Shown one piece after another: positions 35,401-48,435 of a stretch of DNA of 64,000 nucleotides (its first letter is position 1; the number at the start of each line of letters is the position of its first letter). Source of the stretch: Glandiceps talaboti (lineage: Eukaryota; Hemichordata; Enteropneusta; Spengelidae); assembly GCF_964340395.1 (NCBI RefSeq), contig NC_135569.1:11434019-11498018 (forward strand), in the 5' to 3' direction. A model generated the notes under the pieces. The model ran no database searches. It had not been told where the DNA came from and saw only the letters and a list, made by a program, of their open reading frames with translations. The translations under genes were made by a program, and so were the position numbers.

Positions 35401-38400
35401 CATGGAGTGGTTCTATAGAGATTGGAGTAACAACACAAGATCCTAGTCTGTTAGATTTTCCCACCAGTGCAACCGGATTAAGGGAAGGAGCATGGATAAT
35501 GTCAGGATGTTCAATTCTCCGGGATGGACGTTCCACCTTGGATGAGTATGGCTTTGATTTAGATCAACTGAATCAAGGAGATCGTGTAGGGCTGCAAAGA
35601 ACTAGTGCCGGTGATTTACATATTTATATCAACGGTATTGACCAAGGGTGTGCAGCTAAAGACTTGCCTAATGTGGTATATGCTGTAATTGATATGTACG
35701 GAAAGTGTGCCCAAGTATCTATTGTCAATCATGACCAAAGAGGTATGTAATACATTTCTCTCCTGAGGATTTTTTCTCATAAACTCAAGTTTGCAAGTAC
35801 AATAGCCTGTTTATTGGGCTAGACGTTCCTTGTTTATACCATGCTTGTGTTGAGAACAATTTGATAATTTGAGTAAGCCACATAGATGACAAGGATGGTG
35901 TTGTCGCTGTGTTTTCTCTAGAGTGGGTACTAGAACACAGCATGGCAGAAACCTGTCAAGCATGGTATCCTGGGTGCATGGCAAAAATGGTGTTAGCACT
36001 ATGCTTTCTCTATAGTTGGGAGAACTCTAACCATATTTCAGTCATGCAGTGCATCATTAGATTTGGCATGGATACACACATATTCTTGTCATCCTAATTT
36101 GCATATTAATGAAAAAAGGGCATTTTTTCGTATTATTTCGTCAAACATTTGCCCATACTAGAAATAAACTTGGAGAATTGCCCATTTGATTGACTTCAGC
36201 TCATAATGTATATCGGTACCGATACATTGAGATAGTTAGTTAGTTCATGTGTATTCTGTTTAGTCATTATTTATCCTTCCAATAGAGAGCTTGTAAACCT
36301 GCCATCTTGAATGTTACATTGTGGGAAATATGATTCTGTTCTGTCCACAGCATTCATACTTCTTGTAGAGAATGCACTGATGCAATTCATCAGTGATATA
36401 TATGTAATGCACATTTTGTTCTGCCCACAGCATTTATACTTCCAATCGAGAACGGTATAGAGGAAGAGATTACATCTTGTCAACACTCCTCATCTAATGA
36501 AGTCCTACGATTCCATGAACGTTGTGGAAGTCTTATTAAACTTAGTAACAATAACAGGACAGCTGAGAGGAGAAGACCTCTAGATGAATTTAACAATGGC
36601 GTTGTCATGACAAACAGACCCCTCCGAGATAATGAACTATTTGAGGTAAAAGCTCTCGTCATTAAAAGTATCTCACAATTTTATATGTACAGCTAAAACA
36701 GAATTAGAATGGGTCAGCAGTAGGCATATGTATTTTTTATCAAAGCCGTTCATTTTTCAAGTTTATATTGTTCTTTTGATAGATAGTAACACTTTTATTA
36801 CTGAACACACTACGATTGAGGGGAGTCTAAAAAGTTGAATTAATATAAACAAAACTTTCAGTCACAATCCTGCTGTGTTTAGCAAAAAAGGTGCTGTTAT
36901 CTATCAAGTACATGTAATACCCCCATGGGATACACAGACAGGAAGAACAGCGCCCTCACAGTCAATTGTACAAAGGACTATGGCCAAATAATCAAGTTTA
37001 ATCATAAAATATATGTTATGTACAATCTGTTGAAATGCTTCTTACTTGTAACTCAAGTGCCTGTATGCTTGTTATGTTACAATTTTAGAATAGGTGGGGT
37101 AGGTACATTTTTTATTTTATTTAAATTTTTTTTTCATATGTGAGTGTCTAGTTCAGGTAGTTATGTTTTCCGTTGTTTTCCACATGGTCTCTGTGTTATT
37201 GGTTTCTTCTCATTAGATAAACAGCCATTACAGATTGGAAGAACAGTTTTATAGTGTCATCCACTATTTCTGGCAAGACTTCACACAATTATTATGATTT
37301 TCATGAATAACATGGAATTGCAGTAACATATCAACAAATGATTAGCCCTATGTAGTCAATGAGGGACCACAGTACAAGAATATTCTAGTACAATTTATGC
37401 AGTAGATATATTATTGGTACATACAGAACAGCTGATAGCAATGCTGCCAAGGAATGTTGAGAGAGTTGAGAGATTAAATATGACTGTCCTTATGTCCATA
37501 TATGCTTGATAATTACATCCTGGAAAACGTATCTTTCATATTTTTTCTTTCAGATTCGAATTGATAAACTTGTAGATAAATGGTCCGGATCGATAGAGAT
37601 GGGAATTACAACATACAACCCTGCAGTTATTGATTTTCCTGCCACTATGACTAATATGAGATCAGGTATGAAAGGTATTTATTGCACTTAATTGTAATAA
37701 CGCATCACATTGAACCTTTATGTTACATATAATACATTTAACCATACATGGACTGCAACACATTGTCTGTAACTTTACCAACCATACACATTGACTGCAA
37801 CACATTGTCTGTAACTTTACCAACCATACACATGGACTACAACACATTGTCTGTAACTTTACCAATCATACACATGGACTGCAACACATTGTCTGTAACT
37901 TTACCAACCATACACATGGACTGCAACACATTGTCTGTAACTTTACCAACCATACACATTGACTGCAACACATTGTAACTTTACCAACCATACACATGGA
38001 CTGCAACACATTGTCTGTAACTTTACCAACCATACACATGGACTGCAACACATTGTCTGTAACTTTACCAATCATACACATTGACTACAACACATTGTCT
38101 GTAACTTACCAACCATACACAATGTCTGTAACTTTACCAACCATACACATTGACTACAACACATTGTCTGTACTTTACCAACTACACATTGACTTCAACA
38201 CATTGTCTGTAACTTACCAACCATACACAATGTCTGTAACTTTACCAACCATACACATTGACTACAACACATTGTCTGTAACTTTACCAACCATACACAC
38301 AACACATGCAACTAGTAACACTCAAGTAATATAAAAAAAAAATCGTCATTTGACACAATTGTGTATATCATCCATTTTAAATGTAAAAGTGTACTGTTTC

Positions 38401-38758
38401 AATTGTTGACCATAAATGTCACATAAAATGTCTTTTTATAACTAACCAATTTTTAGTGAATGTATCTTTGGTTACTGTATGACAAAATATCCCAGTTGCG
38501 GCCAGTGTGGGTTAAAAACAGTGTTATTTTACACTTGATAAGAATGATATAAATGATTGTGACAAACATAGTAAATGCTTTACTTGAGTGTTACTGGTTG
38601 TATAATGATACTTTGCTAATGATGTAAGACTGCACATTTTGTAATAGGTACTATTATGATGAGTGGATGTGGAATTTTAACCAATGGTAAGGGAACAAGA
38701 AGGGAATATGGTGAATTCAATTTAGATGAACTAACGGTAAGATTTCAATGTATCATCC

Positions 38759-38829
<71 letters not shown>

Positions 38830-38897
38830 CTCTGTGTGTGTGTGTATTGTGTGTATTGTATGTGTGTTTCTGTCTGTATGCATCTGTGTCTGTGTGT

Positions 38898-38946
<49 letters not shown>

Positions 38947-41900
38947 CACGTGCGTGTGTGTGTGTGTGCGTGTACATTGTGTGTGTTTATATATTTTTGC
39001 CGATGTGTGTTTGTACAGTGTTTTTATATATGTGTGTGTGCATGCATGTGCAGGTGCGTGTGTGCATTTGTTTGCATGTATATATGTACATACATGTATG
39101 TATGTGTATGTGTGTGTTTTTACATGTATGTACATGGGCATATGTGTAAACATGTGTCTGTAATCCATTTGTTTCTACTCTTGTACAGATCATAATTGTT
39201 ATAAACTTCACACTTTCATAAACAGTGCTTCAGTAATAGTACTATCCAAGTATTGAACACAAGTTAACCAGATGTTGATCATAATATTTGAATATTAAAA
39301 CCATTGATTGTACTATTTGAATATAAACATAAGTTAACCAGGTGTTGTTTACCATATTGATTTAACAGGAAGGAGATTACATAGGATTGATGAGGAAAGC
39401 AAACAGTACTTTACACTATTACATCAATGGTCTCGACCAAGGCGTTGCGTCGTCAAGGACGCCACCCACTATCTACGGAGTGGTGGATCTATACGGAATG
39501 ACAGTCAAGGCTACAATCACAGATAGAGATACGTTATCACCAGTATATGAAAGACTTGAAAGAAGATCAATGCCATACTTTGGTATGTCATCCTCAAATA
39601 CCACAGATAATGATATGGAAGGTAAGAACCAACAGTCTGTGTTACCCATAACTCTGTCTGATTTCTACCCACATAGAACCCACAGTCTGTTATACCCATA
39701 ACTCTGTCTGATTTCTACCCTCATAGAACCAACAGTCTGTGTTACCAATAACTCGGTTTGATTTCTACCTTCAGACATTAAACTCCTTGAATTTCAAGCT
39801 AATTTCACCAGTGTTTAGAGTCTTGTGAAAACTTAAGTACTCAATCTATTCAGAAACAAATGGGACTGGCAAGGCTTGAACTGGTACATAGTTTAAGCCA
39901 GCCACTCTAACTTTTTCATTTGACTATCAATACTCCATGGTGGGGAATAGTCCCCAGGTTACATGTGAGTGCAAGTGTGGTGTACTAGGGGTATTTGCAT
40001 TAATGTTGGCAGTGTTCTCTGTGGTTGTACTGTCATGAGCGTAGTCACTGAAAGGCCGACAGAAAACACGACAAGCGTGAGTGTAAATACCCTTGAGTAC
40101 CTACACTGGAACTGACGCAGAATGGGCTGCTATTATAATTACATAATATAATGTTTATCCAAAACAGCAAATTTCCATAAATATCATACCATAAGCCTGG
40201 AAATTTTCGCTAAAGGCTTATTTTTGCTAATTTCGCTGGAAAACAAAAATGCAAAAATAAGTAGTGACTAAAGTGTTGTCTTTTAGAAGAAAACAATGTG
40301 CTAGTCTGGTAATTAGTAAACATTAGTCTTTGAGAACTAGCTGAAAATCGCAGCAGCGAATATATCTATGTTTATAGTACTGTGCGATCATATGCTTTTG
40401 TGTACAAGGAATGATTGCTCTACCATTTGCATATGTGTATGCTGTAATGTTTTTGGTACTGCACTACAAATAGGTATGCATTGTACACTGGTGCAAGTAA
40501 TCCTTGGTATATATGTAATAATGTTTTTATATAATAGATAATTTTCATTTGCTTTTCAGAGTGCAATGGAGAACAAGGAGATGACATATTATTCCATAAC
40601 AATTGTGGTGCACACGCTATGGTTATTAACAATGGAAAAACAGCACTTAGACCACAGTATGTAGACAAAATATATCTCTGATTATATAACTCTCTATCTC
40701 TATAGCTCTCTATCTCTATAGCCCTTTATCTCTATAGCCCTCTATCTCTGTAGCCCTCTATCTCTGTAGCTCTCTATCTCTATAGCTCTATCTCTATAGC
40801 TCTCTATCTCTATAGCTCTTTATCTCTATAGCTCTCTATCTTTATAGCTCTTTATCTCTATAGCTCTCTATAGCTCTCTATCTCTATAGCCCTCTATCTC
40901 TATAGCTCTATCTCTATAGCCCTCTATCTTTATAGCTCTCTATCTCTATAGCTCTCTATCTCTATAGCTCTTTATCTCTATAGCTCTCTATCTCTATAGC
41001 TCTCTATCTCTATAGCCGTCTATCTTTATAGCTCTCTATCTCTATAGCTCTCTATCTCTATAGCTCTTTATCTCTATAGCTCTCTATCTCTATAGCTCTC
41101 TATCTCTATAGCCGTCTATCTTTATAGCTCTCTATCTCTATAGCTCTCTATCTCTATAGCTCTCTATCTCTATAGCCCTCTATCTTTATAGCTCTCTATC
41201 TCTATAGCTCTCTATCTCTATAGCTCTCTATCTCTATAGCTCTCTATCTCTATAGCTCTCTATATCTATAGCTCTCTATCTCTATAGCTCTCTATATCTA
41301 TAGCTCTATCTCTATAGCTCTATCTATATAGCCCTCTATCTATATAGCCTTCTATCTCTATAGCCCTCTATCTATATAGCTCTCTATCTCTATAGCTCTC
41401 TATCTCTATAGATATCTATCTCTATAGCTCTATCTCTATAGCTCTCTATCTTTATATCCCTCTATCTCTATAGCTCTCTGTCTCTATAGCCCTCTATCTC
41501 TATATCCCTCTACCTCTATATCCCTCTATCTCTATAGCTCTCTATCTCTATAGCTCTCTATCTCTATAGCCTTCTATCTCTGTAGCCCCTATTTCTATAG
41601 CCCTCTATCTCTATAGCTCTCTATCTCTATAGCCCTCTATCTGTATATACCTCTATCTCTATAGCTCTCTATCTCTACAGCTCTATCTCTATAGCTCTCT
41701 ATCTCTGTAGCCTTCTATCTCTGTAGCCCCTATTTCTATAGCCCCCTATCTTTATAGCTCTCTATCTCTATAGCTCTCTATCTCTATAGCCTTCTATCTC
41801 TATAGCTCTCTATCTCTATAGCCCTCTATCTCTATATCCCTCTATCTGTATATACCTCTATCTCTATAGCCCTCTATCTCTATATCCCTCTATCTGTATA

Positions 41901-44900
41901 TACCTCTATCTCTATAGCCCTCTATCTCTATATCCCTCTATCTGTATATACCTCTATCTCTATAGCCCTCTATCTCTATATCCCTCTATCTGTATATACC
42001 TCTATCTCTATAGCCCTCTATCTCTATATCCCTCTATCTGTATATACCTCTATCTCTATAGCCCTCTATCTCTATATCCCTCTATCTGTATATACCTCTA
42101 TCTCTATAGCTCTCTATCTCTATAGCCCTCTATCTCTATAGCTCTCTATCTCTACAGCTCTTTATCTCTATAGCCTTCTATCTCTGTAGCCCCTATTTCT
42201 ATAGCTCTCTATCTGTATAACCCTTTCTCTATAGCCCTCTATCTCAAGTATTATATTTTAGAATTAATATAATATATTAATGTGCCCAGTGTACAGTGAC
42301 TATAATGCATCTTGGCATAAATCATACATTAATTTATGTTTTAATTTATTTTGTTTTCATTTCAGTGCTTTAGATGATTTCAATAATGGTGTCATACTAA
42401 CAAACAGACCACTAAAAAATAATGAAATGTTTGAAGTTAGACTCGATGAAATGGTAGACAAATGGGCTGGCTCTATAGAAATTGGTGTCACTACACATTC
42501 ATCACGAGATTTAGGTAAGTATTCTATTCAGTGCTCTTTTTGAACAAAGTGCTCTGAAGTACTGTACCCGTACGTTTCGCCATATGACGCATTTTCATTG
42601 GTTGAGTGAATTCACTCAGCACTCTCGTGTGGCTCAGGAAAACCTATGTGTCAGATGTATGTAATGAGTGCTCACAAAGAACAAACAGCCAAAAGAAAAT
42701 CGGTACACAGATTTTAATCAGATTGGGTCAGTTGACCTCCTAGTGAAGTCACCTGACAATAGGCTACTGTAAATAGGGTAGGTTGTAACCATTGTCATAT
42801 TTGAGGGATGGATAGTGTTCTTGAATTTCGATGGATTTATGTATTTTCCTTGTATTGGCCAATATATATCCTCACTGCATAGGACTGTCAGTTACCATTA
42901 CACAGTTCAACCGCTGGGTTCGTTATTCCTAAATTGAAATGTTCCGTTTTATTATTCCTACAGAATTTCCATCAACCATGACAAATATCCGTAGTGGTAC
43001 ATGGATGATGACAGGGAATGGAATAATGCATAACGGTACTACAGTGATTGATGACTATGGACAAAATCTGGATAGACTTGGAGTAAGTTACCATCACCAG
43101 TTTATCATTTTACTTCTTTTTCTTATTACATATACACCAGAGTTTATGCAAATGATATGCAAATGAGGATGCAATAGTTTGCTACACATGAAATCGCGTG
43201 ATCATGCTGTATGATTTTTATGGAAATTTGTCATTTCAGATAAAACATGTAATAATCACAGAAACCCCATGCTACATGAGTTCCAGTGTGGGTAGTCACG
43301 GGTATTTGCACTCATGCTTGCAGTGTTTTCTACTGCACTTTCACTCGCTACGCTTGTGAGAGTACAGGCGCGGACAACACTACAAGCACTCGTGCAGATA
43401 CCCCCGAGTATGTCACACTTGTACTCGTGTGTCGTGGGTTCTGTCATAGTATTCATTTTTTGAAGGAGAACAAAGTGAGCAGCACTTCTGAAAACTGCAT
43501 TAGGTGTAACTGAGGTGTTGTTTATTTGATCAGACAACCAACACTGGAAATTGTTAATTTATCATAATTAGTCAATTACAGGTCTACTTTATCTATAGGT
43601 AGTAGAGTAATAGTAAAATGGTGATCATGTTGGGGGTGAATTTTTGGATGTGGACCCAAAAATAAATTTGAATGGCTATATTGCTCCATACTTTGTGTAC
43701 ACCTACACAAATACTCTTAGCCACAGATGATTCAATATTGTTCAGGGTGTATGTTAAGTATGAGTAGGTCATTATTTCTAACAAAAGTTTGCCAACAATA
43801 CTAGGAATGGAGTATATTATACCTATGATACTGTACTGTAGTACTGAACAAGTATGGCCCTCACAGCTAGTCAAAAACATGTTTTGAACAGCGCCATCTG
43901 TGGTCAATGTATGCAATCTTTTGTTTTTCTTATAACCAGCATATTGAGTGTTCAAAACACCAGTGACCTGTATCATATCTATACAGAAATATTTGTAGTT
44001 TTGTCGTAAGATACTAAGAGATAGTCTTTTAACCATCTAAAGGTTGGTGATAGAGTTGGTGTAATGAGAAAGGAGGACGGAACCTTACATTTCTACGTGA
44101 ATGGAGTTGACCAAGGTGCTGGTGCTTACAATGTTCCAGATGTTTTATTTGCAGTGATTGACTTGTATGGACAAGCTGCTAGAGCCTCTATTGTGAATTC
44201 AAGAGGTAATGTAATAATTCTGTAATTTAAAATTTGAAAAATGAAAATTTAGTTCATATTGCTAATATTGGACTTTGGAGAACCATTGTGTTTTCTGTAA
44301 AACCATATTTTGGTAATATAAAACCATGTTTGGCAGCAAAACTGCAACAAAACCATATTTGAGCAGTAAAGATTTTACAAACCATATTTGGGCAGTAAAG
44401 ATTTTGAAAACCATATTTGGGCAGTAAAGATTTTACAAACCATATTTGGGCAGTAAAGATTTTACAAACCATATTTGGGCAGTAAAGATTTTACAAACCA
44501 TATTTGGGCAGTAAAGATTTTACAAACCATATTTGGGCAGTAAAGATTTTACAAACTATATTTAACCAATGATAATTCTTCAAACCATATTTTGGCAGTA
44601 AAGATTTTACATACCATATTTGGGCAGTAAAGATTTCATAAACTATATTTGGCCAATGATGATTCTTCAAACCATATTTTGGCAGTAAAGATTTTGCAAA
44701 ACCATATTTGGGCAAAAGAAATTGTACAAAACCATATTTGGGCAGAAGAGCTTCTATAAAATCATATTTGGACAGCAAACATTTCACAAAAACATATTTG
44801 GGCAGCAAAGATTATACAAACCATATTTGGGCAGTAAAACTTCAGTAAACCATATTTGGAGAGTAATGATTCTGCAAACCATATTTGGGTACAACAGATT

Positions 44901-46242
44901 CTGCAAACCATATTTGGGTATAACAGATTCTGCTGACCATATTTGGGCAGTTTACATTACATAAAGACTCATTTTAGCTTTTTTGTGTTGTATAGATCGT
45001 TTACCTGCCATAGATAACAACCCAGACTCTGTCAGGAATTGCTTTGCTGCAAGAAGCAGTACAAATCCAAATACAACAGAAACAAGTGATTTACAATTCC
45101 ACCATCTCCATGGCGCCAATGCCATGGTAACCAACAATGGATTTACAGCATGCCGACCCAATGCTACAGGGGAATTCAACGATGCTATTGTTATGAGTAG
45201 CAGGCCACTTCGAACTGATGAACTATTTGAAGTAGTCATTGAAAAAATGGTAGACAGATGGTCTGGCTCTATTGAAGCAGGTACCTGTAACAATCACATT
45301 TGAACCAAAATTATAGAACTTGCTCTCTGTTTGTTTTTGTGAACCCAGTGGCTTTACCAACTTTTGAAGGAAAATTTGTGTTTTGAGCAATTTTCTCAAG
45401 TGTAATTTTTAACCTCCACTAGTTATAACTTAGTCTGCAAGATGCAGACATTCATGCCACGCTATCAGCCAGCAACCCAGTCTGGTTGGCTTGAGGACAA
45501 TAATCGGTGGATTAGTACAGTTGCGGTTAAGAAGCCTGATAGGGGTGAACAACACGACGTATCTTACAGTCTAGCTACAACAGGGACTTTTTTTCATCAA
45601 ATAACAATGAAGTCTCGGTTTTGAATCTGTCACCATGTTAAAACTGTACTAGTAGTAACAGAAGTATTATTTTTTGATCAGACATCCACAATATATTCAC
45701 TGAAAATTGTTAATACCAATAATTAGACATTGTACATGTTAACCAGTGGTCAATATTATCCATAAGCAGTACAGAAACAGGTTGAAATCATGATCACCAT
45801 TGGGGGGCGCTGATTTTTGAGTGCAGACCCAAAAATGTGTCTTATTTGATTTATCATGTATACAACTACAAAAATACGTTTACCCACAGATGATGAGATA
45901 CTGTTCACATAGTATGATGTTACAAGTTAGTTATTGTACATATTAACAAAACATTTTCAGAATAAACAGTCCAGTTCGAACTTTAAAACTGAAAGATTGA
46001 AAAATATTAGATAAAAGGAGCTTTTAATTTTTGTTTTACAACTTATCCACCCCCTCCCCCACCAGTGTGCCCTCTAACGATAGCAAAATTTTGTTGTTGT
46101 GAGTCAAAATGAGAAAAACTGGGATTTCTTGTGAGTCACCACATAGTAAGAGATAGGGGAACACCAAATTTTGGTGCGTCACTAGAAATTGTGTGCGTCA
46201 GTGGCACGTCAAATTGGCTTAGAGGGCACACTGCCGCCACCC

Positions 46243-46284
<42 letters not shown>

Positions 46285-48271
46285 AAATAAAGGAAACTTT
46301 TCTTGTTAATGCTGTTTTCTTTGTCCACAATCTTAGGTGTGACAGCAATCCGGCCAGAAGATCTTGATTTTCCAAACACCATGACGGATATAGACTACAA
46401 TACATGGATGCTGAGGTAAATATGATATATTTTATGAATGTATTCCTGGTAAGAATTCCATTAATATCTACTAGACATAAGTTAACATATACTACTCTGG
46501 CAATCAAGGTCTCAGTTTATTCAGGTAGACACAACTAAAAGTGTCATTGCGACATGTTGATATAAGCTATTGAATGGATGTTGGGTTAATTATAGTTTCA
46601 GTAGGGAGGCATCTCTGAAAGGTAGTTTTTTAGCCACACATACATAGAAATGTAGCAGTCCATAGGACAAAACATATTTGATAGAGTTCCATGAACTTGT
46701 AGTGTACTGTTTTGGGACTTCCAATGTTTACACTATCTTGATCACAGGATGATTAGAATCACACAACAGAGGAACCAGAGTAGTTGGAATAACAATAGTT
46801 TTAGATTGTGTCTATCTTAGTAAACTGAAACCAAGGTTGCCAGAGTAGTTGGAATAACACTAGAATACTTCTCAGCATGGATTAAAAGTAATTGTTAAAA
46901 CTAGTGAAGTTACAGACTGTTTTCGTATAGTCTGTTGTGAACAATGACTAATATAAAAAAAAATTGTTTTTTTTTCATTTCAGTGGGTCAGCAGTGATGC
47001 AAGATGGAACTACTATAAAGAATGGATATGCGTTAGATTTGGATACCTTGACAGCTAATTCACGGATCGGTATGATGAGGGCATCAGATGCTACACTACA
47101 TTATCACATAGATGGTACTGATATGGGGGTAGCGTGCACTGATGTACCAGAAGGTAAAACTAAACAGATCTCTTTTTCATGGCTGTAGAACTCTTGGCTG
47201 TTCCAAACTGTGATGGACACCCCTTTAAAAGTGCTATTGAATGCATTCACTTATGCTCTCTGAGGTCCTTTGATTGGTCAAAGCTCTCGTAGTTTTATCA
47301 TGTGATCTTACTCTACGTAACTACCTACCAACTGTATATAACACCAACCAATATACCTGCCCATAGTTTTATATCCCAAATGATCTGCATGCATGCACAC
47401 TACCTTCATACCTACTCACCCACCTATCTGCATATTAACCTACCTACCTACTAACCACCTACCCATCAAGCCAACCACCCACCTACCTACCCATCAACCT
47501 ACCTACCTACTAACCCACTTACCCATTAAGCTAACCACCCACCCACCTACATAAATGATGTTCTACTACTTGTATTTTATAGGTGTGTATGCAGTGATAG
47601 ATTTATATGGACAGTGTGCACAAGTCCGGATACTACCGTCAGGACAAGATAACCATGCAATGTCTAATGGTAATGTCACATCTTTAGAGAGAACATCACA
47701 TAGTCTATCATCTGGTAAGTTGTTCATGGCGGACACCAAAATACAATGCTCTGTGTGTGCTTGCATGTGTACATGTGTACGTACTTGCGTGCGTGCGAGT
47801 TATGTGTCATGTAATTCTGTAAGACTTGTATAAGATTCCCAACATCAATAGTTTTGATATTTATATTGATCATTTATATTCATCTGTAGTAACAGCAAAA
47901 GACAGGTTGAATTTCTGACAAGTGTGGGACCTAAAACTACTGTACATACTGATGTGATTTATTGCCGGTGTAGTAGTGTACACTAAATTATGTATTATAT
48001 AATTTGTTATATTGACACTATGATGACAGACTGAGAGTACAATTTGTTTGTTACCATGGTGACAGGATGTGTTTTATTTTTGCCTTGACAGGAATCCTAC
48101 ATAAATTTCATCAATTTTGCGGCAAGAACATAGCTATAAAGAATTCTGGTTGTACAGCGTCTAGAATTCGTAGTTTTAACCATGGGATCACATTTAGCTC
48201 AAGACCGTTGAAGAGTGGAGAGTTGTTTGAAGTAAGTGACACACACACACGTATGCACGCACACACGCACG

Positions 48272-48321
<50 letters not shown>

Positions 48322-48372
48322 CACACACACATGCACACATGCATGCATGCATGCACACACACACATACACAC

Positions 48373-48435
<63 letters not shown>

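Larger units (their letters stand above)
29403..35742 (+). other. NEURL4: NEURL4 NHR domain 1 (exons 1-2, residues about 6-170)
   Basis: Exon 1 gives [19 protein letters not shown], then [20 protein letters not shown]. Exon 2 continues [44 protein letters not shown] and VIDMYG. The domain is split by a 5.8-kb intron after DKK in phase 0. Confidence 0.9.
36431..39621 (+). other. NEURL4: NEURL4 NHR domain 2 (exons 3-6, residues about 195-380)
   Basis: [20 protein letters not shown], then [20 protein letters not shown] (exon 3). [18 protein letters not shown] follows (exon 4), then [20 protein letters not shown] (exon 5). Exon 6 gives [21 protein letters not shown] and VVDLYGM. Nearly residue-for-residue with vertebrate NHR2. 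Confidence 0.9.
40560..44205 (+). other. NEURL4: NEURL4 NHR domain 3 (exons 7-10, residues about 406-565)
   Basis: [20 protein letters not shown] (exon 7), [14 protein letters not shown] and [16 protein letters not shown] (exon 8). Exon 9 gives [20 protein letters not shown] and YGQNLDRLG. Exon 10 gives [20 protein letters not shown] and VIDLYGQAA. Confidence 0.9.
44996..47714 (+). other. NEURL4: NEURL4 NHR domain 4 (exons 11-14, residues about 610-780)
   Basis: [39 protein letters not shown] and [12 protein letters not shown] are in exon 11. [20 protein letters not shown] is in exon 12. SGSAVMQDG and [20 protein letters not shown] are in exon 13. [14 protein letters not shown] is in exon 14. 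Confidence 0.9.

Noticed and set aside
38656-39211. Cys/Val-rich and Thr/His-rich ORFs on both strands
   Set aside because: Produced by the GT/CA dinucleotide tract after NEURL4 exon 5. The same applies to ORFs at 13817-14201, 48111-48508, 59225-59551 and 59762-60049.
43593-44036. 147-codon minus ORF
   Set aside because: Falls within dispersed repeat family D and intron sequence next to exon 10. No similarity recognised and no splice support.
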